Part shown: in pieces, positions 22,884-33,411 of the stretch
Layout: each line of letters starts with the position of its first letter
Numbering within the stretch: the stretch's first letter is position 1
Position numbers and translations under genes: made by a program
Notes under the pieces: model-generated
Seen by the model: only the letters and a program-made list of their open reading frames with translations
What the model was told of the DNA's origin: nothing
The model's database searches: none
Assembly (NCBI GenBank): GCA_963842835.1
Contig: CAWJIB010000009.1
Span: 372,001 to 436,000 of the forward strand
Reading direction: 5' to 3'
Length of the DNA: 64,000 nucleotides
From: Roseiarcus sp963842835
Lineage (GTDB): Bacteria; Pseudomonadota; Alphaproteobacteria; Rhizobiales; Beijerinckiaceae

Positions 22884-23507
22884 ATGCTGCACGCTCATTC
22901 CGTCGTTCCCTCCGGCGCCTGGTCGGGCGAGCCGGCCGACACGGTGGTGCTCGATTACGACGAGCGCTACCGGCGCCGCGTCGCCATGACCGGCGTGCGC
23001 GGCCTCGGCTTCCTGCTCGATCTGCCCGAAGCGGTGATGCTGCGCGCCGGCGACGGACTGAAGCTGGAGGACGGACGCATCGTCGAGGTCGTCGCCGCGC
23101 CCGAATCCCTCGCCGAAATCCGCGCCGCCGACGCGGCCGCGCTGACGCGCATCGCCTGGCATCTGGGCAACCGTCACCTGCCGACCGAGCTGATGCGCAA
23201 GAGCCTGCGCATCCGTAGGGATCCCGTGATCGAGGAGATGGCGCGCGGCCTCGGCGGCGCAGTTGTCGCGATCGAAGCGCCGTTCAATCCGGAAGGCGGC
23301 GCCTATGTCCGCGCGCCGGCGCATGAGCACGGCCAGGGGCGCGACAACGCTCATCGCCACGGCGACGCGCATCACCGCCACGGCGACCATCAAAGCGTCG
23401 GCGCCGAGGCGCACGTCCACGGCCCCGGCTGCGGCCATGATCATCACGACGACGCCCATCACGAGCACGCCCATCACGATCGCGACCATGGCCACGGCGG
23501 GCGCTGA
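22884..23507 (+). CDS. ureE: Urease accessory protein UreE, His-rich tail
   Basis: 207 residues. N-terminal UreE domain (VLDYDERYRRRVAM, RGLGFLLDLPEAVML) and C-terminal metal-binding domain (AWHLGNRHLPTEL, with the conserved His of the nickel site). The last 60 residues hold over 20 histidines in runs such as HRHGDAHHRHGDH and GHDHHDDAHHEHAHHDRDH, which store or deliver nickel. Nickel chaperone for urease maturation. It overlaps ureF by 20 bases. Confidence 0.93.
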   Translation: MLHAHSVVPSGAWSGEPADTVVLDYDERYRRRVAMTGVRGLGFLLDLPEAVMLRAGDGLKLEDGRIVEVVAAPESLAEIRAADAAALTRIAWHLGNRHLPTELMRKSLRIRRDPVIEEMARGLGGAVVAIEAPFNPEGGAYVRAPAHEHGQGRDNAHRHGDAHHRHGDHQSVGAEAHVHGPGCGHDHHDDAHHEHAHHDRDHGHGGR

Positions 23508-24186
23508 AGCGGGCGACTGGCGCGAGCTGCCGCTGCTCGTCTGGCTCTCCCCCGCTTTTCCCGTTGGCTCGTTCGCCTATTCGCATGGTTTGGAATGGGC
23601 GGTCGTGGCGGGCGACGTCGTCGACGTCGGCTCGCTGCGCGAATGGCTCGCCGACCTCGCCGCTTTCGGCGCGCCGCGCATCGATGCGGCCCTGTTTGCG
23701 GCCGCGCATCGCGCGGCCGAGGCTGAGGATTGGCGTTCGTTGAACCAAGTCAACGAACTGGCGATCGCCCTCGCCGGCTCGGCCGAGCGGCGCCTGGAGA
23801 CGACCGCGCAGGGCGGCGCCTTCCGCGTCGCGGCCCGCGCCGCGTGGGACTGCGAGGCGCTGGTCCGCGTTTCCCAGCGCGGCGACGCGATCGCTTACCC
23901 GATCGCGGTCGCCGCGGCGGCGGCGGGCCATGGAATGGCGCGCGAACGCGCGGCGCAAGCGTTCGTCGTCGCCCTTTTCGCCAATTTGGTCTCCGCCGCG
24001 ATTCGCTTGGGCGTGGTCGGCCAGACCGACGGGCAGCGGGTTCTGGCAGGAATCTTGCGTGATCTGGCCGCCATGGCGCGCGAGGCGGCGGGCGCGACGC
24101 TCGATGACCTCGGCGCTTGCGCCTTCCGCTCCGACATCGCCGCGATGCGGCACGAAACGCAATATTCGAGGTTGTTCCGTTCATGA
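23488..24186 (+). CDS. ureF: Urease accessory protein UreF
   Basis: 232 residues from the ATG at 23488. Marks: WLSPAFPVGSFAYSHGLEWA near the N terminus and SSDIAAMRHETQYSRLFRS-like ending (FRSDIAAMRHETQYSRLFRS), as in all UreF. It forms the UreD-UreF-UreG complex that loads nickel and CO2 into urease. The start is nested in the ureE tail; the stop overlaps ureG by 4 bases. Confidence 0.93.
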   Translation: MATAGAEAGDWRELPLLVWLSPAFPVGSFAYSHGLEWAVVAGDVVDVGSLREWLADLAAFGAPRIDAALFAAAHRAAEAEDWRSLNQVNELAIALAGSAERRLETTAQGGAFRVAARAAWDCEALVRVSQRGDAIAYPIAVAAAAAGHGMARERAAQAFVVALFANLVSAAIRLGVVGQTDGQRVLAGILRDLAAMAREAAGATLDDLGACAFRSDIAAMRHETQYSRLFRS

Positions 24187-24803
24187 GCCGATCCCAGCAA
24201 CCCCTGCGCGTCGGCGTCGGCGGCCCCGTCGGCTCCGGCAAGACGGCGCTGATGGAGCAATTGTGCAAGCGCCTCAGCGGCGAGTTCGACATCGCCGCGA
24301 TCACCAACGACATCTACACCAAGGAGGACGCGCGCATCCTCGTCGAGGCCGGCGCGCTGCCGGCCGAGCGCATCATGGGCGTCGAGACCGGGGGCTGCCC
24401 GCATACGGCGATTCGCGAGGACGCCTCGATCAATCTGGCGGCGGTCGAGGAAATGCGCAGGCGCTTTCCCGCGCTCGATCTCGTCCTCGTCGAATCCGGC
24501 GGCGACAATCTCGCCGCGACTTTTTCGCCCGAGCTCGCCGATCTCACGATCTATGTCATCGACGTCTCCGGCGGCGAGAAGATCCCGCGCAAGGGCGGGC
24601 CCGGCGTCACCCGCTCCGACCTCCTCGTCATCAACAAGATCGACCTCGCCCCCTACGTCGGCGCCTCGCTCGAAATCATGGCGCGCGACGCCGCCTTGAT
24701 GCGCAAGACTCGTCCGTTCGTCATGACCAACATGAAGACTGGCGAAGGGGTCGAGGCGGTGATCGCGTTCATTCGCGAGAAGGGCGGCCTCGGGGCGGAT
24801 TGA
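24183..24803 (+). CDS. ureG: Urease accessory GTPase UreG
   Basis: 206 residues. P-loop GVGGPVGSGKTALMEQL, AITNDIYTKEDA, the nickel-binding GVETGGCPHTAIREDASINL segment (Cys-Pro-His) and NKIDLAPYVGASL. GTP hydrolysis drives nickel delivery from UreE into urease. Overlaps ureF (ATGA). Urease structural genes and ureD are not in this window, so they lie elsewhere. Confidence 0.96.
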   Translation: MSRSQQPLRVGVGGPVGSGKTALMEQLCKRLSGEFDIAAITNDIYTKEDARILVEAGALPAERIMGVETGGCPHTAIREDASINLAAVEEMRRRFPALDLVLVESGGDNLAATFSPELADLTIYVIDVSGGEKIPRKGGPGVTRSDLLVINKIDLAPYVGASLEIMARDAALMRKTRPFVMTNMKTGEGVEAVIAFIREKGGLGAD

Positions 24804-24866
24804 GCGCCGAGCTGCGACTCTGGCCGGCAGGTGGCGCGAAGCGATGATTTCAGGTAGGTTGGGCTT

Positions 24867-25214
24867 ATGAGCGGCGAACCGGACAATCTCGTTCTTGAGC
24901 TGCTTCGCGATCTTCGCGCCGACGTGGCGAATGTGGACGCCAAATTGGCCGACACGAAAGCCGAGCTGAAAAGCGACATTCACTCGCTGCGCGCCGACGT
25001 GGCGTCGGATCTTGTCGCGATGCAGACCAAGGCCGACGCGGAACACCAGGCGACGCGTAAGCAACTCGGCGACCAAATCGTCGGGCTTCGCCGCGCCGTC
25101 GTCGAATATCACTCGGTCGTCATTGGCCATGGCGTACTCATCAGCGAACTCGAAGCGCGCGTTCGCCGAGTGGAGCAGCATCTCAACTTGCCGCCGAACC
25201 TCGACGCCCATTAA
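24867..25214 (+). CDS. Small coiled-coil protein of unknown function
   Basis: 115 residues, mostly charged heptads (LLRDLRADVANVDAKLADTK, LEARVRRVEQHLNLPPN). No signal peptide or membrane helix. Small proteins of this pattern are often found alone in Hyphomicrobiales genomes; some resemble chaperone-like or phage-tail coiled coils. No function is proposed. It starts 63 bases after ureG. Confidence 0.6.
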   Translation: MSGEPDNLVLELLRDLRADVANVDAKLADTKAELKSDIHSLRADVASDLVAMQTKADAEHQATRKQLGDQIVGLRRAVVEYHSVVIGHGVLISELEARVRRVEQHLNLPPNLDAH

Positions 25215-25356
25215 ACGCCGCTTGCCGACGCTTTCCGGCGCTGCTTGTCTTGCGGCCCTCAGCCGCTCTATAAGCCGTCTCCGGGTCGCGTTGACTCGGG
25301 CGTCGGGTCCGAGCGGGCGCCTGCGACTTGCTCCAATCGAGAAAGACTCCATCACC

Positions 25357-25572
25357 ATGCGCATCTCGACTTTCGTCTCCGCGATCGCCTTCAGCGTCCT
25401 CGTCTCGGGCGCGGCCTACGCGCTCGACGCGGCCGCTCCCGCCACCGCCCCGGCCGCCGACGCGGCGGCCAAGGCCGCCAAGTCCGCCGAGTGCTCGAAG
25501 CAGGCCGACGCCAAGGGTTTGCACGGCGCCGAGCGCAGGAAATTCCGTGAGCAATGCAAGAAGGCCAAGTAA
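25357..25572 (+). CDS. PsiF-repeat periplasmic protein
   Basis: 71 residues from the ATG at 25357. Signal peptide (MRISTFVSAIAFSVLVSGAA, cleaved near AYA), Ala/Pro-rich linker, then one PsiF-type unit: SAECSKQADAKGLHGAERRK with FREQCKK, two cysteines flanking a conserved K-x-L-x-G-x-x-R core. The family was named from a phosphate-starvation-inducible E. coli protein; its role is not established. Confidence 0.8.
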   Translation: MRISTFVSAIAFSVLVSGAAYALDAAAPATAPAADAAAKAAKSAECSKQADAKGLHGAERRKFREQCKKAK

Positions 25573-25605
25573 GCTCGTTTAAGCCGGTCGAGAGAGGCTC
25601 GAGCG

Positions 25606-25634
25606 AATGGCCGGCGACGCCGGCCATTTTCTTT
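25606..25634 (+). terminator. Rho-independent terminator after the psiF-like gene
   Basis: Perfect 10-bp arms AATGGCCGGC / GCCGGCCATT with loop GAC, followed by TTCTTT. It is 33 bases after the stop. Confidence 0.85.
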
Positions 25635-25668
25635 GGTCGCTCAATCGTCCCGGCCTTGGGGAAACGCA

Positions 25669-26625
25669 ATGGAGGCGACCTCCGACAATCGCGCCGATGA
25701 CGAGCGCCTCACGATCTTCGCGACGCTGCGCGACTTCTTCCGCCATGCCGTCAGTCGGTTCAACGCGGCGGGGCTCGTCTACGGGCACGGCACGACCAAC
25801 GCCGTCGACGAAGCCGCCTTCGTCGTTCTTGAAGCGCTGCGTCTGCCCATCGACGCGCTCGATCCCTTTCTCGACGCGTCGCTGACGCGCGAGGAACGCG
25901 CGCGCCTGTTGGATCTGATCGACGCCCGCGTCGCGACGCGCAAGCCCGCCGCCTACCTCCTCAATCGCGCTTATATTCAGGGCGTGCCGTTCTATGTCGA
26001 CGAGCGCGTGATCGTTCCCCGCAGCTTCATCGGCGAATTGCTGTTCGGCGGCCTCGTGGGCGAGGGATCGCTGATCGAGGACCCCGATCAAATCGAAAGC
26101 GCGCTCGATCTGTGCACGGGCGGCGGCTCGCTGGCGATCCTGGCGGCCAAAACGTTTCCGAACGCCCGCGTCGACGCGGTCGATCTCAGCGCCGACGCGC
26201 TCGAGGTCGCGCGGCGCAATGTCGAGGAGCACGACCTTTTCGACCGGATCGCGCTCATTCAGGGCGATCTTTTCACTCCGCTCGGCGCCAAGCGTTACGA
26301 TCTCATTCTCGCCAATCCCCCCTATGTCGACGCCGAATCGTTCGCGGCGTTTCCGCCCGAATACGCCGCCGAGCCGAGGCTCGCGCACGAAGGCGGGCGG
26401 GACGGCCTCGACATCGTTCGCCGCATCTTGCGCGCCGCGCCCGCGCATCTGACCCCCGAGGGCGCGCTCGTTTGCGAGGTCGGGCGCGGCCGGGCGCGGC
26501 TGGAGGCCGAGTTCCCGGAATTGCCGCTGATCTGGCTCGACACCGAGGAGAGCGAAGGCGAGGTGTTTTTCGTCCGCGCCGCCGATCTCGCCGCGCCGCG
26601 CCGCAAGGCGAAGGCGAGGAAATAA
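25669..26625 (+). CDS. prmB: 50S ribosomal protein L3 glutamine methyltransferase
   Basis: 318 residues from the ATG at 25669 (GGGGAAACGCA upstream). N-terminal helical domain followed by a class I methyltransferase: SAM motif ALDLCTGGGSLAILAA and catalytic NPPYVDAESFA (NPPY typical of N5-glutamine methyltransferases). The LYVDERVIVPRSFIGELL-type stretch (FYVDERVIVPRSFIGELLF) and CTGG rather than GTGSG favour PrmB over PrmC. Modifies Gln150-equivalent of ribosomal L3. Downstream sequence is the suspected artefact. Confidence 0.9.
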   Translation: MEATSDNRADDERLTIFATLRDFFRHAVSRFNAAGLVYGHGTTNAVDEAAFVVLEALRLPIDALDPFLDASLTREERARLLDLIDARVATRKPAAYLLNRAYIQGVPFYVDERVIVPRSFIGELLFGGLVGEGSLIEDPDQIESALDLCTGGGSLAILAAKTFPNARVDAVDLSADALEVARRNVEEHDLFDRIALIQGDLFTPLGAKRYDLILANPPYVDAESFAAFPPEYAAEPRLAHEGGRDGLDIVRRILRAAPAHLTPEGALVCEVGRGRARLEAEFPELPLIWLDTEESEGEVFFVRAADLAAPRRKAKARK

Positions 26626-26657
26626 GCCGGGAGGCCGCGGGAAACGCGCGTCGGAAT

Positions 26658-28074
<1,417 letters not shown>

Positions 28075-28087
<13 letters not shown>

Positions 28088-29307
28088 CGCGGGAAACGCG
28101 CGTCGGAATGGGGCGCGGGCGACAGGCCGCCATCGGGCCGCCGCGGCATCGAAGCGCGGATGCTGGCGCGAAAGTCGTCGATGCAGACGAGCCGCCCCGC
28201 GCGCTCGACGTGCCAAAACGTCCAGCCGTTGCAGGCCGGCAAGCCCTGGACCAGCGCGCCGATCTTGTGAATCGAGCCGACCGCCGGCCCGAGCGTCAGC
28301 GCGCCGTCGGCGCGCGCCAGGGCGCTGTGGCGACCCTTCGAATCGACGAGCCGTTCGCCGGGCTTGACCAGCCCGGTCTCGACCACGCTGGCGAAGGCGA
28401 CGCGCGGCTCGCTGCGGCGGGTCGGAACCACGGCGACAGCCTCGAGGTCCACCGGTACGACCGCCTCGATGCGCGCGCGCGCCGCGGCGGCGTAACGGGG
28501 GTCGCGCTCCAGCCCGATGAAGCCGCGGCGCAGGCGGCGCGCGACCGCGCCCGTCGTGCCCGAGCCGAAGAAGGGATCGAGCACGAGATCCCCTGGGTTC
28601 GAGGCGGCGAGGAGCACGCGCTGAAGCAGCGCCTCGGGCTTTTGCGTCGGGTGCGTCTTGCGGCCGTCGGCGTCCTTGAGGCGTTCCGCGCCGGTGCAGA
28701 TCGGCAGGAACCAGTCGGAACGGGCCTGGCAATCCTCGTTGCCGGCCTTCAGCGCCTCGTAGTTGAAGGTATAGGCCTTGGCGTCGGCGCTGCGCGCCGC
28801 CCAGATCATCGTCTCGTGCGCATTGGTGAAGCGGCGGCCGCGGAAATTGGGCATCGGATTGGCCTTGCGCCAGACGATGTCGTTGAGGATCCAAAAGCCG
28901 AGATCCTGCAGGATCGAGCCGACGCGGAAGATGTTGTGATAAGAGCCGATAACGACGATCGTCGCGTCGCGCTTCATGACCCGCCGCGCCGCGCCGAGCC
29001 AGGCCCTGGTGAACGCGTCGTAAGCGGCGAAATCGGCGAACTTGTCCCAATCGTCGTCGACGCCGTCGACGAGGCTTTGGTCGGGACGGGAAAGCGCGCC
29101 CTCGAGCTGCAAATTATAGGGCGGATCGGCGAAAATAAGGTCGACGCTCGCCTCGGGAAGCTTGTCGAGTTCCGCGACGCAGTCGCCCACGATGATCGCA
29201 TCGCGCGGCCTGGCGATCGTGGCGGGACGCCGCGCCTCGCTGCTTCCAGTACGCAAAACCTGAAGCTGGGCAGGGAGGCCGGTCGCCCCGGCACGAAAAC
29301 CACGCAT
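28075..29307 (-). CDS. ccrM: Cell-cycle DNA adenine methyltransferase CcrM (GANTC)
   Basis: 410 residues from the ATG at 29307 (a GTG at 29319 is in frame). Beta-class N6-adenine methyltransferase: catalytic DPPYNLQLEG near residue 60, ETMIWAARS, THPTQKPEALLQRV and SAM motif FFGSGTTGAVARRL. The C-terminal third (PGERLVDSKGRHSALARADG, HKIGALVQGLPACNGWTFWH) is the extra domain typical of CcrM. Methylates GANTC and times replication and gene expression. One GAATC site lies upstream at 29440-29444. The last few codons overlap the artefact border, so the true C terminus is uncertain. Confidence 0.95.
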
Positions 29308-29487
29308 GAACGCAACCACTCGACGCGAATGCCGGAGCGAACGCTTCCGACAATCGCGATAGTGAGCATTTTAGGTAAAGGTCGCGTTAGGCCCTGCCTC
29401 GCGTCGATGTCTCGTTTTCGTACGATTTTGGTCAGGCGAGAATCGACATGAAATCAACGATTTCTAAAGACTTTTGGGTTTCACGCG

Positions 29488-30114
29488 TCAATTGCCGGAG
29501 CTTCCCTCCAAAAGTTGCTTCGCCGTGAACGACCGCCGGTGAAACGGCGTCGGGCCGAGCCGCGCCAGAGCCTCGACATGCGCGCGGGTGGGATAGCCGG
29601 CGTGGCGCGCGAATCCATAGCCGGGACAGGCGGCGTCGAGCCGCCTCATCAGCGCATCGCGCGCGACCTTGGCGACGATCGAGGCCGCGGCGATCGACAG
29701 CGAGCGCGCGTCGCCGCCGACGATCGCGCGTGCGGGGCAGCGCAGGCCGTCGGGAACGTCGAGGCCATCGACGAGCGCGAAGTCCGCGCGCAGGCTCAGC
29801 GCGTTGACCGCGCGCGCCATCGCAAGAAGCGTCGCGCCGCGGATGTTGAGCGCGTCGATTTCCGCGACGCTGGCGAAGGCGATCGAGACGCATCGCGCCT
29901 TGGCGTAGATGACTTGGCTCAACGCCTCGCGCCGGGGGGCGCTCAACGCCTTCGAATCGTCGACCCCTTCGGGAGGATCGTCGGGATCGAGAATCACCGC
30001 GGCGACGCCGACCGGCCCGGCCAGAGGGCCGCGGCCGACCTCGTCGACGCCGGCGACGAGCAAACAGCCGCGCGCGATCAGTTCGCGCTCGAAAGCGAAG
30101 TCGGGCGCGCCCAT
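29488..30114 (-). CDS. rnhB: Ribonuclease HII
   Basis: 208 residues. Motif VAGVDEVGRGPLAGPV carries two catalytic acids, with DSKALSAPRRE and the later ADFALVDGL and AAASIVAKVARDALM (YARHAGY-like end FARHAGYPTRAHVEAL). Removes RNA from RNA-DNA hybrids, including single ribonucleotides in DNA. It lies upstream of ccrM on the same strand, an arrangement common in Hyphomicrobiales. Stop of the next gene (creatininase-like) is only 2 bases from its start. Confidence 0.95.
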   Translation of the reverse strand: MGAPDFAFERELIARGCLLVAGVDEVGRGPLAGPVGVAAVILDPDDPPEGVDDSKALSAPRREALSQVIYAKARCVSIAFASVAEIDALNIRGATLLAMARAVNALSLRADFALVDGLDVPDGLRCPARAIVGGDARSLSIAAASIVAKVARDALMRRLDAACPGYGFARHAGYPTRAHVEALARLGPTPFHRRSFTAKQLLEGSSGN

Positions 30115-30116
30115 TT

Positions 30117-30926
30117 TCAGCCGATCGGGCCCTTGCCGAGCCGGGCAAGGTCGAACGCCAAGACATCGCGCAACAGGTCAACGAACGCGTCGGCGCCGCG
30201 CTCGGCGCAGGCTTCGCCCTTGGCCGCGGTCGCCTTGTCGGCCTCGCCGACCGCGCCGTATTCGTTCAAATCGTTCGACATCCAGCCGAAGCCGTTCGGC
30301 TGGGTCACCCGCAATTGTTTGAATTCGCTCTCGATCGACGACGCCACGCTGACGAAGTCGCGCGCTTCGCCCATGCGCACCGTCTCCGGTCGGAACGCCA
30401 GCATCAACGATGTCTCGGCGTCGCCGCCATGAATGCCGTAAGCGCGCTCGCGCGCGGAGAAGAGCCCCTCGGGATAGCCGAAGCGGGACCAGGACGCATG
30501 CACCGCCAGCATCCGCCGCCGCACCCGCAATTCCCGCGCGACGATGTCGATGATCGGCACATTGCCGCCGTGCGAGTTGACGAAGATCAGCTTGCGGCAT
30601 CCCGTTCGCGCGACGCTCTCGCCAATTTCCGTCCAGGCGCGCGCCAGGGTCTCGGCGGAGAAGGTCAAAGTGCCGGGAAATTCGATATGCTCGTTCGACT
30701 TGCCGATCGCCTGCAACGGCAGGAAGAGCACGGGCAAATCGGCGGGAATGCGAGCAACCGCGCGCTTGAGATAGCCTTCGTTGATGAATGTGTCGACGCC
30801 GACCGGCAAGTGCGGCCCGTGCTGTTCGATCGCCGCCACCGGCAGCACGGCGACGGCTTTACTCATGTCGGCGTTGTGAAAATCGCGCCAGGACATCTCC
30901 GCCCAGAATTTCGTCGGCAGCATCAT
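30117..30926 (-). CDS. Creatininase-family amidohydrolase
   Basis: 269 residues from the ATG at 30926 (CTGGAG site); an in-frame TTG at 30944 is less likely. Metal ligands are seen in AAIEQHGPHLPVGVDTF (Glu, His, Asp) and VNSHGGNVPII (His), with GIHGGDAETSLML. The family hydrolyses cyclic or linear amides (creatinine, formamidopyrimidines in riboflavin and F420 paths, mycofactocin peptides). Here it sits next to RidA and opposite an ABC transporter and a deaminase, so ring opening or amide hydrolysis of the imported compound is plausible. Confidence 0.88.
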   Translation of the reverse strand: MMLPTKFWAEMSWRDFHNADMSKAVAVLPVAAIEQHGPHLPVGVDTFINEGYLKRAVARIPADLPVLFLPLQAIGKSNEHIEFPGTLTFSAETLARAWTEIGESVARTGCRKLIFVNSHGGNVPIIDIVARELRVRRRMLAVHASWSRFGYPEGLFSARERAYGIHGGDAETSLMLAFRPETVRMGEARDFVSVASSIESEFKQLRVTQPNGFGWMSNDLNEYGAVGEADKATAAKGEACAERGADAFVDLLRDVLAFDLARLGKGPIG

Positions 30927-30940
30927 TTTCTCCAGGTTCC

Positions 30941-31327
30941 TCAAGCGGCGCGCGCGCCGATCGCCTCGATTTCCACTTTGAATTCCGGGCGAGCGAAGCC
31001 CTGCACGATCATCAAGGTGGAGGCGGGCGGCGGATTGCCGACGAACTCGTCACGCACCTTCATGTAGCCGCCCAAATATTCGGCAGATGTCACGAAAGCG
31101 TTGACCCGCACGATATCCGCAAGCGACATGCCAGCTTCCCCGAGAATTGCGGCGATGGAGCGAAAGCACAGCCGCGCCTGCGCTTCGACCCCCTCCGGGA
31201 CGGCGCCGTCGCGCCCGATCCCCAGCTGGCCCGAACAGAAGACGAGCCGGCTTCCCGGCATGATCTCCACGCCGTGGGAATAGTGCGCGAACGGCGGATG
31301 GATCGAACTGGGGGACAAAGGGCGCAT
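30941..31327 (-). CDS. RidA/YjgF-family enamine/imine deaminase
   Basis: 128 residues. Family marks: FCSGQLGIGRDG, CFRSIAAILGEAGMSLADIV and VNAFVTSAEYLGGY; the end FKVEIEAIG matches the conserved VEIEAIA. The Arg usually binding the substrate carboxylate (about 105) is replaced around QGFARPEFKV by a nearby Arg. RidA enzymes hydrolyse reactive enamine/imine intermediates. Co-oriented with the creatininase-like gene 14 bases away and divergent from the transporter operon. Confidence 0.9.
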   Translation of the reverse strand: MRPLSPSSIHPPFAHYSHGVEIMPGSRLVFCSGQLGIGRDGAVPEGVEAQARLCFRSIAAILGEAGMSLADIVRVNAFVTSAEYLGGYMKVRDEFVGNPPPASTLMIVQGFARPEFKVEIEAIGARAA

Positions 31328-31398
31328 CGAGACGGCTCATCGCGAAATGGGGCTGCTTTTGAGCTAGACCCTGCCGCCGCGCGAGGCAAGGTTGACAT

Positions 31399-31414
31399 TG
31401 GCGCCCAAGTTGCT
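31399..31414 (+). promoter_or_regulatory. Sigma-54 (RpoN) promoter for the ABC transporter operon
   Basis: TGGCGCCCAAGTTGCT: -24 TGGCGC and -12 TTGCT with a 5-base gap, one mismatch from TGGCAC-N5-TTGCW. It ends 47 bases before the substrate-binding protein start. Suggests nitrogen (NtrC) control; no enhancer palindrome was identified in the short divergent region. Confidence 0.65.
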
Positions 31415-31461
31415 TCGTGATGGCGCGACAATTTGACGGCTTGACTTGGGAGTGTTCGCAG

Positions 31462-32466
31462 ATGAGCGGATCAAAAATGAGCATTTGGGCCGGCTTGGCC
31501 TTGGCCGCGACCGCGTCGAGCGCCGCTTTCGGCGCGGACAAGGTGACCTTCGGCACCAATTGGCTCGCCGAAGCCGAGCACGGCGGCTATTATCAAGCGG
31601 TCGTCGACGGCACCTACGCCAAATACGGGCTCGACGTCACGATCGTGCCGGGCGGGCCGCAAGCCAACAACCGGCTGCAGCTGGTAACCGGCAAGCTCGA
31701 CTTCTATATGGGTGGCAACTTCATTCAGGCCTTCGAGGCGGTCGAGCAGAAGGTGCCCACGATCGTCGTCGCCGCCATTTTCCAGAAGGATCCGCAGATT
31801 TTCATGTCGCATCCCGGCGTCGGCCTCGACAAATGGACCGACCTGCCGAAGGCGACCGCCTTCGTCGGCAAGGAAGGGCTCGCCTCGTTCTATCAATGGA
31901 TGAAGATCGCCTACGGTTTCAAGGAAGAGAACGTCAAACCCTATAATTTCAACGCCGGGCCGTTCATCGCCGACAAGAATTCGATCCAGCAGGGCTATCT
32001 CACCGCCGAGCCGTTCTCCGTGGAGAAGGACGGCGGCTTTAAGCCCAACATCTTCCTGCTCGCCGACCAGGGCTATTCGACCTACGCGACGACGATCGAG
32101 GCGCGCACCGACATGGTGGCCAAGTCTCCCGATCTCGTGCAGAGGTTCGTCGAGGCTTCAGAGATCGGCTGGTATCATTATCTCTACGGCGACAATTCCA
32201 AGGCTAACGCCGCCATCAAGAAGGACAATCCCGACATCACCGACGAGCAGATCGCGTTCTCCATCGCCAAGCTGAAGGAATACGGCATCGTCGATTCCGG
32301 CGACACGCTGAAGCTCGGCATCGGCGCGATGACGGACGCGCGCGTCAAGGACTTCTTCGACGAGATGGTGAAGGCCGGCGTGGTCAAGCCCGACGTCGAC
32401 TACAAGAAGGCCTATACTTTGCAGTTCGTCGACAAGGGCGTCGGGGTCGATCTGCGGCCGAAATGA
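31462..32466 (+). CDS. ABC transporter substrate-binding protein, NMT1/THI5-like
   Basis: 334 residues from the ATG at 31462 (GGGAG upstream). Signal peptide to about AAFGAD. NMT1/THI5-like fold: KVTFGTNWLAEAEHGGYYQA, GLDVTIVPGGPQANN, LVTGKLDFYMGGNFIQAFEA. Relatives bind hydroxymethylpyrimidine-type compounds, taurine/alkanesulfonates or other N-ring compounds; the GGYYQA region is like pyrimidine-precursor binders. Periplasmic. First gene of a five-gene operon (31462-36942). Confidence 0.9.
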   Translation: MSGSKMSIWAGLALAATASSAAFGADKVTFGTNWLAEAEHGGYYQAVVDGTYAKYGLDVTIVPGGPQANNRLQLVTGKLDFYMGGNFIQAFEAVEQKVPTIVVAAIFQKDPQIFMSHPGVGLDKWTDLPKATAFVGKEGLASFYQWMKIAYGFKEENVKPYNFNAGPFIADKNSIQQGYLTAEPFSVEKDGGFKPNIFLLADQGYSTYATTIEARTDMVAKSPDLVQRFVEASEIGWYHYLYGDNSKANAAIKKDNPDITDEQIAFSIAKLKEYGIVDSGDTLKLGIGAMTDARVKDFFDEMVKAGVVKPDVDYKKAYTLQFVDKGVGVDLRPK

Positions 32467-32571
32467 GCAAACCTCGAAGATCGCGTCGGGCGAAGCGCGC
32501 GCGGGCCCTCCCGCTCGGCTTGCCCGGCCGCCCCTCCAGTGGACCAAACACTTTGGCTGCGAACGCCGTTC

Positions 32572-33411
32572 ATGTCGCTTGCTGATCTTATCGCACCCAT
32601 AGCGTCGGCGCGGGAAGCCTGCGACGCTGCCGCGCTCGTCTCGTTGCGCGGCGTCGACAAAGTCTTCGCCAATGGCGTGGCCGCGCTGGCGGGCGTCGAA
32701 ATGGACGTGCGCGAGGGCGAGTTCCTTTCGTTGCTGGGTCCATCGGGCTGCGGCAAATCGACGATCCTGCGCCTTTTGTCCGGCCTGACGTCGCCGACGC
32801 GAGGCGCGATCGCCTGGCGCGGCCGCCGCCCCGAACTCGGATTCGTGTTTCAGGAGCCGACCCTGACGCCGTGGAGCACGGTGTTCGCCAATGTCTGGCT
32901 GCCGCTGCGGCTGGCCGGCGTGTCGCGCGCTCAAGCGACGCCCCGCGTCGAGGAGGCGCTGGAGCGCGTGGGCCTTTCCGGGTTCGCCAACGCATTCCCG
33001 CGCGAACTCTCCGGCGGCATGAAAATGCGCGTTTCGATCGCGCGCGCGCTGGTGACGCGCCCCGCCGTGCTGTTGATGGACGAACCCTTCGCCGCTCTCG
33101 ACGAAATCACCCGCACCAAGCTCAACGACGACCTCGTGGCGCTCAAATGCGCGCTCGGCGCGACGGTCGTCTTCGTCACGCATTCCGTTTACGAGAGCGT
33201 GTATCTTTCCACCCGCATCGTGGTCATGGCGGCGCGTCCGGGCCGCGCGGTCGCCGAGATCGCCGTCGACGCGCCCCTGCCGCGCAACGAGGAATTTCGG
33301 TTGAGCGCGGCCTATGCCGAAAAATGCCGGCAGACGTCGCTGGCGCTATGCGCGGCGATGGACTTGCCGCCGCCCCGCGCAGGCGCGCGCTCCCGCGAGG
33401 CGTCGACATGA
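32572..33411 (+). CDS. ABC transporter ATP-binding protein (NitT/TauT type)
   Basis: 279 residues from the ATG at 32572 (a GTG at 32539 is possible; neither has a strong ribosome site). Walker A GPSGCGKST, Q-loop FVFQEPTLTPWSTV, signature LSGGMKMRVSIARAL, Walker B VLLMDEPFAALD and His switch FVTHSVYE. Belongs to the nitrate/taurine/pyrimidine importer class. Overlaps the permease gene by 4 bases. Confidence 0.95.
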   Translation: MSLADLIAPIASAREACDAAALVSLRGVDKVFANGVAALAGVEMDVREGEFLSLLGPSGCGKSTILRLLSGLTSPTRGAIAWRGRRPELGFVFQEPTLTPWSTVFANVWLPLRLAGVSRAQATPRVEEALERVGLSGFANAFPRELSGGMKMRVSIARALVTRPAVLLMDEPFAALDEITRTKLNDDLVALKCALGATVVFVTHSVYESVYLSTRIVVMAARPGRAVAEIAVDAPLPRNEEFRLSAAYAEKCRQTSLALCAAMDLPPPRAGARSREAST

